From assembly GCA_947652605.1 (NCBI GenBank), contig OX393580.1, positions 14,900,159 through 14,964,158 on the forward strand: DNA of 64,000 nucleotides. Reading direction: 5' to 3'. The DNA comes from Elmis aenea. Taxonomy: Eukaryota; Arthropoda; Insecta; Coleoptera; Elmidae. Position numbers and translations under genes: made by a program. A model generated the notes under the pieces. The model did no database searches. It was not told where the DNA came from and saw nothing but the letters and a program-made list of their open reading frames with translations. Below are positions 11,548 to 23,562 of the stretch, piece after piece (positions within the stretch are counted from its first letter, which is position 1; each line of letters opens with the position of its first letter).

Positions 11548-12430
11548 CAGTGCAATAACCATAACCTTTGTCTTTGTTACATTAATATTCATATTATATC
11601 TACTTAATGTATCTGCCCACACGTCTAGATTGAATTGCTTTTAGCTAATAGCACCACATCATCTGCAAAGGCTAATTCTGTTAAGGATATTGGTTTTACT
11701 TTATTTCAACCCCAGTAGGCTTTCTTTGTGTTTTCCTTACATTCTTTAATTATTTTATCCATAAGAATTATAAGGAGCAGTGGACTTAATGTGCCTCCTT
11801 GTCTTACTCCCACGGTTGTTATAAATTCCTGCTGTTATGGGTTGGCACATAATTTCTACTACTCTTATATAAACTCTTGATGGCGTTTAATAATCCTTCT
11901 CCCACTCTACTTTGTTTCAATATCTTTCAGATGTTTTCCATTGGCACTCTATCGAAGGCTTTAGAAAGATCGATAAAGCACTAGTACACCATCTTTGTAT
12001 GTTCTATTGTGTTTTCACTTAACTGTAAAAATTAGATCCTGCGTGCTTCTACCCGGTCTAAAGCCACATTGCGCCTTTTCCAAATTTCTTTCGAAATGCA
12101 TCCTTAATCTCTCCTCCAAAATTCTTTCATACAATTTTTCTACTACACTAAGTATAGATATGCCTCTATAGTTTTCGCATTTTTTACTATCGCCAGTCTT
12201 GAATATTGGTAATATAACAGATACCTCCAAGTCCTTTGGAATATCTTTTTCCTGCCCTGCTTTATTTACTATTCTTAGCAGCATTTTCTTTCCATCTACT
12301 CCCATGTACTTAATCATTTCAGGTAAAACGCCATCACGACCTGTTGCTTTTCCAATTTTCATTTTATGTATCGCTCTATCCAACTCATCTTCGGTTATTT
12401 CTTTTTCATATTCTTGTTCAATTGTTTTGT
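11548..12430 (-). pseudogene. LINE fragment, reverse transcriptase palm and fingers
   Basis: This is the minus-strand polymerase of the same LINE family as 8740-9805, but covering the upstream catalytic part. The frame 12383-12015 shows KIGKATGRDGVLPEMIKYMG, then ENYRGISILS, then QCGFRPGRSTQDLIF. Further along, in shifted frames, are GVRQGGTLSPLL near 11800 and ELAFADDVVLLAKS near 11680, carrying the catalytic FADD motif. The fragment then jumps to the thumb region, so it has an internal deletion and no 3' end. It is frame-broken and dead. Together the two copies cover most of the polymerase. Confidence 0.9.
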
Positions 12431-12970
12431 ATTTCCAAATACAACTTTGTCAAGAACACCTATGTGTTTCAGTTCGTTTTAAGTTCCATTATGAACAATT
12501 AAGTACAATCACATACGAAAATATCAGATGGCACGTGGCTATAATTAGGATCTTAATAGCCATACGATATAGCATATTTATTTTGTGTACATTTTTTTAC
12601 TTAATTAGCTAATTGTTATTCTGATACACACATTGATGGCACTGGTACGTGCTTGGACGTGTTTGTCCATAAAACTGATAACTGACGACTGGGTGTCTAG
12701 TCTAGGATACACCATTATGTCTCTACTACTACTTAGTGTGCGGTCTTCATTTAATTGTGCAATAAAATAGCAATAATTTATGCGTATTGCTACGCTTTAC
12801 ATACAGCTACGCTATGACAATATTTAGCAGTGAGGAGAAAAAACCACTTTAACCGTTTTTAAATGATTATGGATTATTACAAAATATTGTCAATCCAGTC
12901 GTAAAAATAGCGCCAGTGTATTGACAAATTTCGTACGCAATATTTATGATATATTGGGAAGTATTTGTTG
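12431..12970. other. No recognised gene
   Basis: AT-rich sequence with no domain, repeat terminus or RNA gene. Confidence 0.5.
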
Positions 12971-12978
12971 GTTTGTAG

Positions 12979-13344
12979 CAGGGCTGCGGAGTCGGGAAAA
13001 AAAAGGTCGACTCCGACTCCGACTTCGACTCCTGATAATTTTAGTGGACCGACTCCGACTCCGACTCCGACCAAATTAAATACTAAGACATTTTATGGTG
13101 TGTAATATAGCAAAAAAAAAACAAACATAAAAAAATTATTTAAAAATTGAGTTTAAACTTTGCGGCAAAGGACCATCTCGCAATTTTTTGTTGTACTCGG
13201 AGTCGGAGTCGGAGTCGGAGTCGGAGTCGGTACATTTTTTCCGACTCCGACTCCGACTCCATTGACCAGAAATTTCTCCTAAACTCCGACTCCGACTCCG
13301 ACTCCGACTCCGACTCCGACTCCGACTCCGACTCCACAGCCCTG
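12979..13344. mobile_element. hAT MITE made of inverted GACTCC arrays
   Basis: The element begins CAGGGCTGCGGAGTCGG and ends ACTCCACAGCCCTG. It is flanked by an exact 8-bp duplication, GTTTGTAG (12971-12978 and 13345-13352), which places it in the hAT superfamily. The interior consists of blocks of GACTCC and its complement in opposing orientation at 13010, 13050, 13195, 13240 and 13285. The serine/aspartate and arginine/serine frames it generates are artefacts. The clean duplication suggests a fairly recent insertion. Confidence 0.93.
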
Positions 13345-13352
13345 GTTTGTAG

Positions 13353-14086
13353 GTCATGTTTCAGTTTCGTTTTGAACGAAGTTTACACTCCAAATACACG
13401 TGTGTATGGAAACATTGTTAACATACTAATGCTATTTTAAACTTTATTGTAAATAATAGCTTTAGTGCTTGTTTGTAAGGTGAAAATAAACGCTATTGAA
13501 GACGTGTTAATAATTAAAGTTTTTATAGTTAATGTAGTTCATATAATCTGTCCAAGATATTTCCACCACATATTATCTTATTGACAAAAACACTTATTTG
13601 TGCTTACATATAATATTATCGTTGTTTTGAAGTTGTCTGTGTGCTATTTTAACTTTATTTATGGTACTTAAAATTTGTTAGCGTATTCTAAAAATATACC
13701 TGTTTTTATCGATAACTCTCTAATTTTTTTACAAAGTCAACGTACAAATTTATATTGAGTTATTTAATTAGGATGTTACTTTATATTGCATTTATATTCT
13801 TTAATAGAGCAAATTGCCGCTAAAGTAAATTAGTCGTACACATAACATACTTAAGTTAAAAATAATTTAAGTGATTTAAGGTTTGGTTTCATAAAGCGCT
13901 TCGAGTCGTATTTTGAAGGTAATAGGTAACCTCTATATTAGCAGAAACATTAATGCCACACTTCTTAAGTTTACCATGCGATGTGAGTAGCCTTATAAAA
14001 TCGAGCTTTAATTTATTAAAAACATGCGTATCTGTAATTTTAAATAAGCATTTACGGAAGTGTAAAATAGTGCGAAATATGTAGTA
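13353..14086. other. AT-rich, nothing recognised
   Basis: No gene or repeat terminus was found in this stretch. Confidence 0.5.
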
Positions 14087-14425
14087 GGGGAAAGCACTGT
14101 AATAAGGGACAATCTATGTAATAAGAGACGTGACAGGGTAATTTACAGGAATTGGAGGTACGTACCTAAAATTTGGACAGTATGTACTTCTACTAAACTA
14201 AAAAAACTAAAAGGTATCATTATATGAATATTTCAGCTTTGTATATCAAAAGGATTTTCTAGAATTTAATTCTTTATGTAATAAAAGCTAGATTATAACA
14301 TTGTAAATTAGACTGAAAATTTTTATTTATACAAATTTAAAAACAAAAAAATTATGTGCGGCCAGAGTTGTGATCAAAAAAACCTATTCAAAAATTCAAA
14401 CAAAAATTTGCAGATAAAATTAATA

Positions 14426-15047
14426 TACAGGGTGTGTATAAATTGGCGGAAGCGCTACACGTGACGATGTTCTTCGTAAAATTCCAAGTCGAAAATCTTA
14501 ATACAAAAATGTTGAACCTTGCTTCCTATGACCTCAGGAACCATTAAAAGAAACAAAAATTTGCTAACATTGCATCCATTGATTTGCGTTTGGACATTTT
14601 TTTATCAGCAATTTTTACTAAGGTATTTATAATATTTGTTCGAACTGAAAGCCTTCAGTTCGTAAACATAGCTGCAAACTTTTAGGTATCGTCGAACACA
14701 AAATAATTACGAGAAAAACAGAGATGACAGCTAATGACAATGTTGCCATGTGTATTATTTTCATTCAAATCAGTTATTAACATATTTTCAACACCAATTT
14801 TTCAAAGGAAAAACTCAATATGTAGGAAAAAATATTATTCAAAATTTATTTTTATTCCAAATCGCAGCTTTTTCATTAAAATATATTAAATAATAACGCT
14901 TTTTAAAGGACTAAATGCCAAAACTTTGAGGACCTCTTGCAGACACAGTAAGCATGGTACAACATTTTCGGATTAAGATTTTCGACTTGGATTTTACGAA
15001 GAACATCGCCACGTGTAACGCTACCGCCAATTTATACACACACTGTA
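14426..15047. mobile_element. Foldback MITE nested in the pogo-like element
   Basis: It starts TACAGGGTGTGTATAAATTG and ends in its complement (ACACACACTGTA), with arms of about 80 bp. The interior is AT-rich without coding sequence. It sits inside the pogo-like element and so is younger than it. Confidence 0.85.
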
Positions 15048-15149
15048 TAGTTTTATTTAAAAAAAAATATACATAAAAACAAAGATAACTCCAGATTAAC
15101 AAAAAAAATAATTAAAAACAGTCTTATATTCTTCTTTAAAATTATTGTT

Positions 15150-15672
15150 TTAGTGATTTATACTTCGCTTTTAATAACGAATGGACTTGAGTTAAATATT
15201 AGTCCACCATTCTTTAAAGTAATCTTCTCTTGCTTTAAAACTTTTTTCAATTGTCATACCAGTTCATTATTGAACCTACACGAATCAGCACCTCTCACTC
15301 TCTGTTGTCCCAATATTTCACCTTTTCTAATAGTCAATTCAAAATGTCTCTTAAGAAAATTGTTAAACCATATGTCTCCCACGACACTTTTGATTCCATC
15401 TGTTTTCATTTTTGTATCATTTACAAATTGCGTCACAAATTTAAGTGTCTCAAGCTTCGTAAAACCATATCCAAAAGTCCCACATTGTTTTAGAAATTAA
15501 GCAAGCATGTTTTCGTCATCCTCGGATAATTCAGGTTTTCTTCCACCTCCAATAACAGTTTTTTTTTGTAATGCTTTCCCAATGTTGATTTAAGTACATT
15601 ATACTTCTTCGCCGCTGCCCCCAAAGAATAACCTTTATTTTTAACAGCATCTATTGCTAATTCCATATCCAT
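15150..15672 (-). pseudogene. pogo-type transposase N-terminus (HTH_psq plus CENP-B domain)
   Basis: Reading the minus strand from 15672, the first frame shows MELAIDAVKNKGYSLGAAAK followed by YNVLKSTLGKHYKKK, a pipsqueak-type HTH as in pogo/Tigger transposases and their domesticated relatives. After a frame shift the frame 15436-15254 gives GDIWFNNFLKRHFELTIRK, the typical W-x2-FLKRH of the CENP-B DNA-binding domain, then FNNELV, a stop, and QLKKVLKQEKITLK with IFN near 15190, which leads into where the DDE domain would begin. The catalytic domain is missing. It is a DNA-binding remnant, not an active transposase. Confidence 0.8.
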
Positions 15673-16077
15673 AGCCTTAGAATCATAAACGTATCGCTTT
15701 TGGCAATTTTTTTACCCCGGCATTGTAACACTGAAATGAAGTTTTTATTCGATAAATGCAAATCTCTTATTACCACGATACCTGTCTCTTACTACCACAT
15801 AATTTAAAAAAAAGTTCTTTTATAAGAGACACTAAAATAACAGAGAACATTTCAAACTAGTTGAAACGAATTTTCTTTCATTAGCACGTAACTTCAAAAT
15901 GTCTGATTTAAAAATACGGTCTCGCCATTAAAACAAAAAATGACACTACTATTTAACATTACGTGGTGATAGGATACCATGTTTGCAGGCTGTTTATTTA
16001 AATCGTATTTATCAAAAAAATAAAAGCTGATTTCTTACATTTATATTGTGCCCGCACTAAAAACAAACTAAATACTT

Positions 16078-16545
16078 TAGGTTTGTGCCAACTAGCAGTT
16101 TAAAACCGATCCTTGCATGAAGGCATGAACTGTTTTATTCGCATGCGTGAACTATGTATTAGTAAATGTATTGCCCAGTATTAGCCGTTGTTTGAACGCT
16201 TTTATGACTGGCCTAACTGTAAATGACATTTGGTTCTATTGGGTTCATACAAATGTACGCATCGCTAGGGTAAACACCTTGAGAATCTAGCACTAAGTGG
16301 GGTTGGGAGAGCGATGTATAGCTACCTGAGCTCACGTTAGTTATGAACCAGTTATGAACAGCGCATGCGTTTGAAAATCCAAATGCTCTCATCCGAAAAT
16401 TGTTTTGACCGTACAATGACTAGTTCCCGTATTAATTTTGTAATGATGGAACAGCCGACTAAACCGTCCGGTGAACTATCAGAGACTGTGTTGAAACGCG
16501 ATATTGATACTGCGCACACTCCTGGTAGTGCGTCGCACAGTCAGC
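16078..16545. repeat. Dispersed repeat X, copy 1
   Basis: A diverged partner lies at 26370-26835. Shared landmarks in the same order include TTGGGTTCAT, GGGTTGG and GAGCGATG, CACGTTAGTT, and CCGTCCGGTGAACTATCA. The last 70 bases read in frame as PSGELSETVLKRDIDTA here and PSGELSKMPLERDIDTA in copy 2, which may be the start of a coding region. Family unknown; no termini were defined. Confidence 0.65.
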
Positions 16546-16661
16546 AAGCCTGTTGGAACAAACCTTTTATTCCACTTAACTTACTTCTTCGGCACTTCAC
16601 AGTTTTTAGTATACAAGCATTGTCTTTTAATAGCGCTGTCTCTTATTACAGTGCTTTCCCT

Positions 16662-17326
16662 TATATTAATCACAAGAAATACATTTTTATTGTTACATAT
16701 CGGGTGTTCTTGAATTCGGTTATTATTTTATTGGAAAAGGAGAAGAGTCTCACTTCGATAATATGAAACAAGGGAACTATATGTTAGCAATTTTTCAACT
16801 ACATGATTTTATCTGAGAATCTAGGAGAGGTTGTATCAGTCTGTTACATCGTGAATCGGACGTGTAGGTAACAGGCCCTGAACGGCTTGATCTCCAAATC
16901 GAACGTCTTTGAATTTCTTTTGATGCAGTTTTATCAGATAACCCATTTATCACACGAGGGTTACAGCTGCGCAGGACCTACATACTTGAATTCAAGTTAC
17001 AAAAATAACCCCAGAAATGCTGCAAAACGCGTCCCAATTCTACTCACAGATTCAAACGCTGAAGAGATAATGATGGTGCTCATGTAAAATCGTGTGCATG
17101 AATAATCATGAAAAGCGTCCTTCAGTTGTGTTATAATTAACATTTAATAATTTTCCTACGTATTGAAGTAGACATTACCTTCTGAACGTCCAGTTTGTTT
17201 TTGTGTTACAATAAAGTAGAGTGGAAACAAGCAAGCAACTAACTGCATTTTTATATGCGACAATATACTTAAGATAAACGATTATTTCACAGTAAATTTA
17301 CATATATTACGAAAATTTTACGACTA
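16662..17326. other. No recognised gene
   Basis: AT-rich sequence. The 66-codon open frame at 16887-17087 has no domain. Nothing else is seen. Confidence 0.45.
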
Positions 17327-17828
17327 TACAGGTTGTCTCAGATTACATTTCCAGCATGGGGATCCCGCTTACTATAAGAGATACAGGTTTGTTTAAATTA
17401 GATGAATTATTCCTTAGTATGAGAGGAGCCACAATCAATTTTTAAAAGTATAAAATTCCTCGTACTTCAGATGCTATAGCAAAAAATATGAAAATGACGA
17501 ATTTATTTTTATTTCATAACTTTTTCGTCTTAATCCTTGGATCAGTTTTATTCGATTACAAACTATACTGATGATCAGAAACTTTTTAAGTAAAAAGTGT
17601 TTTTTTTAATCAAATATCTTTCTAATTATGCGATAAAACAGGATGGTTTCATTTAAGTTTTTAAAGTTGCTTCCGAATTTGGTCACTTCCGGTTTAATCA
17701 CGAAAACCGCTATAGCGTTAGTCAAATTCTACATATGCACTTTTGTGATAAAAAAATTTCCCCCATCTTTGTCAGATGTCGCATTTTCGAATAAAAATGT
17801 TGTTACGGGTTGTCCGAAACACCCTGTA
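17327..17828. mobile_element. Short relative of the 1514-bp foldback
   Basis: Its left arm (TACAGGTTGTCTCAGATTAC onward) closely matches the first 200 bases of the 18512 element, including the shared block at base 36 from the end. The right half is different and ends GAAACACCCTGTA. It is therefore a deleted or chimeric member of the family. Confidence 0.8.
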
Positions 17829-18511
17829 TATTACGTGATAAATTTTTTAAGAGCATTTAAAAAAATTCAATATCCTAAAAACGAATGTAGTAATAAACTA
17901 ATAAGATGTTTATAAAGGTCTTGCAACCTTCTAAATGTTCCTAATACTATAAACATCAAAGCTTCATCAATAAATAACTAACGAGGCTGAGAAATTCCTG
18001 CTCGACAAGTTGTATAACTATTTACTTCACTTCAGAATATTTTAAGTTGTTTACAAACACGATGTTGTCCTCAAATACATTTTGTTTGACACATATTTAC
18101 CTTTTAATTTTATTCATTTATTGCCATTATTTGATTTGATTTAATGTTGTTATCCTTTGTGTGTTAATAATGTTTGTACGTAATTGAAGTGTAGGTAAAG
18201 CAAGGCAGCACTTAGAATTAATACAATCAACCTCTAAGCACGGTGAGAATTCAACTGTCATATATTTACCATGAACACGCAAGGAACAAAATTAATCTGC
18301 GTACGTCTGAGGTAATGGAAGACCTGAATCTAATGACTCCTTTGAGGATATCGAACCTCTATTGAGCGTCTTTGCCTTACTCAAATAGAATTTATCAGTC
18401 GCCATGGCGAAAAAGTGTACGTTCACAAAATTTAGTTCCTATTAGCATAATGCGAAAAGTTTAGGAAAATTTCTTGCTGAAATATTTACCGGTATTTAGA
18501 TATAGTACCTA
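17829..18511. other. AT-rich; weak candidate exon at about 18313-18390
   Basis: A short plus-strand frame reads NGRPESNDSFEDIEPLLSV then FALLK and a stop, after a possible AG acceptor. It is too short to call. The rest shows nothing. Confidence 0.3.
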
Positions 18512-20025
18512 TACAGGGTGTCCCAGATTACATTTCCAGCATGGGGATCTCGCTTATTATAAGAGATACAGGTTTGTTTAAATTAGATAAATTATTCCTT
18601 GGTATGAAAGGAGCCACAATCAATTTTTAAAAGTACAAAATTCGTCGTGCTTCAGTTGTTATAGCAAAAAATATGAAAATGTCGAATTTCTTTTTTCTTT
18701 CATAACTTTTTTGTCTTAATCGTTAGAGCAATTTTATTTGTACTTTCTGAAGGTACTTTTTAATGGAGAATGTAACTGTCATTTTAGATTTATTTTAACA
18801 CCTACCATTTTCGAGATATTACCCCAAATTCCATTTTTTCTTATGGACCGCGAAGTTGGCTATGGAATAGTTGAATGTGCTTTTTTTTACTCGTTTAAAT
18901 GAGATATTACTTGCTATACCTATTTTTATAAACAAGTCACAAAATGAAAAAAAATCGTATTTTACCCATGACTTATCAAGCTATCTATGAAAATAAAAAC
19001 AAAAAACAACTAATTAAATGTCAAATGACAGTTGCCATTTGTCTGCGGTATCATTTATTAGAATTTCATATTATTGTTGTGTAATTCGATAGTCTTTGTA
19101 GTAATTATTGTTATAATGATGGCTACATTTAAAAATAGCGAAAAATTTGACATGTTGAGATGCTACATTCTTTACCATAAAAACTGTGGAAGCTGAGCGA
19201 ATATACTTGAGCTATATCTTGAGAAAAGGCAACGAAGAGTGTGTAACTACAGAAATTTGGAAATAAATTTAAAAGAATATGGTTTCTTCGAAAAACCAAC
19301 CAAAAATCCAAAACAAATCCATAAAGAATTACAAATATCTATTTTGCACAGTTTCTGTTGTAAAGAATTTAGCATTTCAACATTAAAATTTTTTAATTAG
19401 TTGTAAATGTGCCCATAATTATATGAAAACAAATTTGCTACAAAAACTATCGAATTACACAACAATACTATACATTCTAATAAATTATGTCGCATACAAA
19501 TGGTAACTGTCATTTGACATTTAATTAGTTGTTTTTTGTTTTTATTTTCATAGATAGCTTGATAAGTCATGGGTAAATACGATTTTTTTTCATTTTGTGA
19601 CTTGTTTATAAAAATAGGTATAGCAAGTAATATCTCATTTAAACGAGTAAAAAAAAGCACATTCAACTATTCCATAGCCAACTTCGCGGCCCATAAGAAA
19701 AAATGGAATTGGGGGTAATATCTCGAAAATGGTAGGTGCTAAAAAAAATCTAAAATAACAGTTACATTCTCCATTAAAAAGTGCCTTCAGAAAGTACAAA
19801 TAAAATTGCTCTCACGATTGAGACAAAAAAGTTATGAAAGAAAAAAGAAATTCGACATTTTCATATTTTTTGCTATAACATCTGAAGCACGACGAATTTT
19901 GTACTTTTAAAAATTGATTGTGGCTCCTTTCATACCAAGGAATAATTCATCTAATTTAAGCAAACCTGTATCTCTTATAATAAGCGAGATCCCCATGCTG
20001 GAAATGTAATCTGGGACACCCTGTA
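18512..20025 (+). mobile_element. 1514-bp foldback element, 5'/5' type
   Basis: TA-flanked ends TACAGGGTGTCCCAGATTAC and complement. Arms of about 680 bp each pair closely, for example AACTTCGCGG and TATTACTTGCTATACC in both. Both arms run into the beginning of the same transposase frame, so the structure is two copies of the element's 5' part joined tail to tail, the left one extending further. A second copy of identical length lies inverted at 52312-53825. It is non-autonomous because no catalytic domain is present. Confidence 0.93.
19116..19400 (+). pseudogene. N-terminal fragment of mariner-like transposase (DUF4817-like)
   Basis: From ATG at 19116 the frame reads MMATFKNSEKFDMLRCYILY, HKNCGS, then a TGA at 19194, and continues in the same frame as ANILELYLEKRQRRVCNYRN, LEINLKEYGFFEKPTKNPK. 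This matches the N-terminal helical domain (DUF4817) of insect mariner-like transposases, where a YFxxYPxRRxP-like segment is followed by LxxxLxExGSF. The same stop occurs in the other 1514-bp copy, so it was fixed before amplification. The frame ends with no catalytic part. The homologous start in the right arm is further decayed. Confidence 0.7.
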
Positions 20026-20641
20026 TAATAAATGGATTTGAATTTTGTAGCAAAATATCACAATTATTTGGTTTTGATAATACATTTATGAGCACATATA
20101 GTGGAAATGGTAGTACTATTTATTAAGGTAGCATTTAAACAATTTGACGTTTTAAAAAATTATAAAGGTTTGGAATCGACGGAAAGATTATTTTGCTATA
20201 GTAGGAAATTCATTGCATGTGATTTGCTTATAAAATTGTTTGGATTTTGTTAGTTAATAAAATGTTTGCAATAATTCTTAAAAAACTGGGTGATTTTGAA
20301 AAAAATACCAGAATAATGTTTTTTAAGACATATGTTTCAATGTAGGTAACTGAATAAAAACCACATTATTATTTTAGTTTTTCATTCACCAATAATCGCC
20401 AACCAATGATTTTTTAGTAGCAGTATGGATTGTTTTTAATGTGAGTGTATTTAGAGGGAAAAAAAAACACATTAAAAAACGACTCCTAATTTAGCAGAGG
20501 TAAGAATTTTAAAACTGTGCTATGATTAAATCAGTCAGATTACATATTCAAACATTTTTTAGCTACAAATGACGTAAATTTTGATAATTTTGTGTTTATC
20601 ACTAGCTTTGCATGCATATTCATTAAATGTGTACTTATACC
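20026..20641. other. AT-rich, nothing recognised
   Basis: No gene, no repeat terminus and no RNA-like structure was noticed. Confidence 0.5.
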
Positions 20642-21324
20642 TACAGGGTGTTTTTGAACGATGTAGCATAATTTCTACTGGTGAATCTACATTAAAAAAT
20701 AGGACGATTTAGCCCATCATGCCTTATAGAAAGTTACATCGTTGCCAAGTTACAGCCCCATGAAGAGGAGATGAAAAATTGTTGTTTTATTGATAAATCA
20801 AGAACGGTTTGACCTACAACAATTATATTTGGTACGTATTCTACAATTGGCAAGCGTGTTCTTAAGCATAAGTTTGTGTGAAATCCCACCATAGGGAGCG
20901 CTACAATCGATAATAGCAGAGAAATAACCTGCAGTTTTTTTTTGTCGATCGTAATTTCAATTTTTTATTCTAACAGTCGGATAGGTAGTTCTAAAATGTA
21001 CATTTTAAGCAACTTAAAGTTTTTTTGGAACCATCGTTTTGGAGAAAAACTCGATATTATTAAAAAATAAGTATGAGATTTATTGAAAATATTTAACAAA
21101 ATCATGTTTTAGACAAATAAATTGTAGAATACCTGCCAAATATAAATGTTGTAGGTCAAAGCGTTCTTGATTTATCAATAAAACAACAGTTTTTCATCTC
21201 CTCTTCAAGGGGCTGTCTTAACAACGATGTAACTTTCTATAAGGCATGATGGGCTAAATCGTACTATTTTTCAATGTAGATTCACCAGTAGAAATTATGC
21301 TACATTGTTCAGAAACACCCTGTA
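20642..21324. mobile_element. Foldback element, 683 bp
   Basis: It begins TACAGGGTGTTTTTGAACG and ends GAAACACCCTGTA. Arms of about 220 bp match closely (GGCATGATGGGCTAAATCG on the right, complement on the left). The spacer of about 240 bp is non-coding. It lacks the 35-base subterminal block, so it is a different family. Confidence 0.9.
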
Positions 21325-21981
21325 TGTACGTTCTATAAAAAACAAATGTTCAACAATAAACATCAGCCTTCTAGGATTTTGAGCAGCATTAATGATTATT
21401 ATTAGATCCTAAAGACATCAAAAGTATGAAATATTTTCGTATGTATTGACATGTCGTACTATGGTATTTATTATATTTTTAAATTATTTTTTCTACTGAA
21501 GTTCAAGAACAAAACTAACATGTTCTTGAAATGTCTATAGCGGTTCAACGTTTCTCCTATATTTTTTGCGTATGATGTAACTTTTCCCTTTGACGTATTT
21601 GTAGTAATTTCCTTCACGTCCGAATCTCGTCTCAATGGCTTTATGCGCAAAATTTTCCAATAGTGTGATGATTTTCCTATCAGTTATGATACGGAAAAAA
21701 ATGAATACGGTCTGGAATTTAACGCACTATATCAAAAAAATGTATATATATATACCTACTTGTATGATATTTCGACTAAATACGTCTTAAAACATTTGAA
21801 TGTCTGTTAAGAGTTCTTAGCGAAGGGGTGGAGGTCTAAAAGTTTAATTGAATTCCATTGTTTTTAACCAGATGAATACGAAATAACGCTCATTTTTAAT
21901 TAGGGGTAAAAAAAAGGTTGGCTACTGATAGTACGAGTAGCTATATTATAATTTTTGTCGTTTGACATATACCGGAAAATA
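21325..21981. other. AT-rich, nothing recognised
   Basis: No gene or repeat terminus was noticed. Confidence 0.5.
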
Positions 21982-22400
21982 TATAGGGTTCTCGTTTTTC
22001 GAGGGCCACTATGGGGATCTCGTAAACGGTAAGAGTTACGACTTTGGTTAAATTAGGGCAAAGTTGTATATTCAGGTGCTCAATAATTTTACGCAAACAG
22101 AACTTATCTAGCTTTTTTAGTTTTTGAGATATAGGGGAAAAAGTAAAAAGTGCTTTTTTGTTTTTTGCCCGTAACTTTTTCATTTGATATTGAATTTTAT
22201 TTGTGTAAAAGACTTTTTCATGGCCATTTTTTGCAAGGAATTAAAATCCCCAATTATATTTACCATACGACGTTTTGGTTTTTTAAACCATCATCAGGTC
22301 AATTTTTTCTTATGGACACTATATCTGATTTTAATGCCAATTTGTAGAGCATTTTATTCTAAATTCGACAATGTTTTATTTTCCTCTGATTGGACCAATA
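21982..22400. mobile_element. Decayed arm of a CAGGGTG-type foldback
   Basis: The terminus is decayed to TATAGGGTTCTCG. Exactly 35 bases in is ATCTCGTAAACGGTAAGAG, the shared subterminal block. No inverted partner is present. The downstream text resembles foldback arms (poly-T and CGTAACTTTTTCAT). Confidence 0.5.
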
Positions 22401-22411
22401 GCTGATATTGT

Positions 22412-22927
22412 TTACGGCTTCTTGTAATATTGCGGTGTCATCTGAGTAGGTTGCTTTGCTACAGTTGTTCCTGTGGTTTGAGGGATATCATATGTATACA
22501 GGAGATACAATATTGGGCCAAGCACGCTACCCTGCGGTACTCCAGCGTTTATGTTTTTTATTTCTGAGTACTGTTCTTCCTGTCGAACCCAAAACATTAT
22601 TTCACAAATATAAGATTCTAGGAGTTCACAGTGCTGTCTGGGCAAAATTTTGTGCAGCTTCTGTAGTAACCCATGGTGCCAGACCTTATCAAAGGCCTGG
22701 GCCACATCCAGAAATACGAAAGCACATACTTTCTTCTCTTCGAGTGTATTTTCTGTTATAGTTGTTACCCTATGAACCTGTTCTATGGTCAGGTGCTTTT
22801 CCTGAAATCCAAACTGATGGTCAAGAAGTAGTTTTCTTTGTTCTATTATAGCCTTTAATCGTTTTATGTATCATTTTTCAAAAAGTTTGGATACAACTGG
22901 AAGTAGCGATATTGGTCTATATAAGCG
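22412..22927 (-). pseudogene. Jockey-like LINE reverse transcriptase fragment
   Basis: The minus strand from 22927 reads YRPISLLPVVSKLFEK, a stop, then LLLDHQFGFQEKHLTIEQV, and CAFVFLDVAQAFDKVWHHG, which is motif A with its catalytic Asp. It continues as NINAGVPQGSVLGPILYLLY, the usual jockey motif B, with DIP following. After a frame shift near 22460 the catalytic box appears as ATYSDDTAILQEAV. The order and spacing are those of a jockey-clade polymerase. Both ends are missing, as are the endonuclease and thumb regions. It is dead through one stop and at least one frameshift. Confidence 0.93.
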
Positions 22928-23562
22928 TTATTTGTAAGAAACTTATTCGAATAACTTTTTTCGTTTGATTACTTTTTTTTACTGATGTTAGTGTACGTCT
23001 ACAAATTTAAAAGAATTATTCTCTCTATCCTACATGTCTTACAAGAGTTGGAGATCATGCATAAAAACATTTCTTTATAGACTCCTTGTACAGCGGAAGT
23101 GTGTTGGCTGTTAAAAGTCTATTAAAATAAAAATATTTGTATAATATTGTGATAAAGATAATGAATGGGTATCAAATATTCAATGCACATCTGTAATATA
23201 AAACAAATCTGCAATCCCACCCAGGTGAACAGATAGATATGCAATAAACACGAAGTTATCTTAAGTGTGTCGTTGTGTCAATATAATTTTCAACATATAC
23301 ATATTTATGGTTGACTAAAATATAAACATTGATTCTTAATAGCTAATTTAACTCATTATCTGCTTTAAGAGCGTAGAGATGTATAACAAAACAATTCAAA
23401 AATGTAATTGTACATATTTACTGTATTAGGGTATTAGATCTGCCTACAAAATTGTACTTGCTCCTGGCCCAAATTAAAAACGTTTGTAGAACTAAAACAA
23501 TATTTTAATACAAACAGCTTTAAAGTAATGTCATTAAAGTCTTTACTATTGTTTTACTGTAG
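22928..23562. other. AT-rich, nothing recognised
   Basis: Presumed intron or intergenic DNA. It ends in a pyrimidine-rich run leading to the candidate exon at 23563. Confidence 0.45.

Larger units (their letters stand above)
14087..16661 (-). mobile_element. pogo-like element, internally disrupted
   Basis: Near-identical terminal inverted repeats (GGGGAAAGCACTGTAATAAG at 14087 and its complement ending at 16661) are flanked by TA. The minus strand carries a pipsqueak-type helix-turn-helix and a CENP-B-type DNA-binding segment. The DDE catalytic domain is absent. The deletion point coincides with a nested foldback (14426-15047), and a further unknown repeat occupies 16078-16545. Subterminal TAAGAGAC words recur at 15760-15840 upstream of the gene start. 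Confidence 0.85.

Noticed and set aside
13136..13440. Arginine/serine and serine/aspartate-rich open frames on both strands
   Set aside because: They are read-through of the GACTCC arrays of a hAT MITE with clear ends and target duplication, not proteins.
18312..18400. tRNA-like pair of hairpins on the minus strand with GGTTCGATATCC
   Set aside because: The anticodon loop would be 12 bases and the acceptor stem mismatched, so no canonical tRNA; a short coding-like plus-strand frame explains the composition as well.
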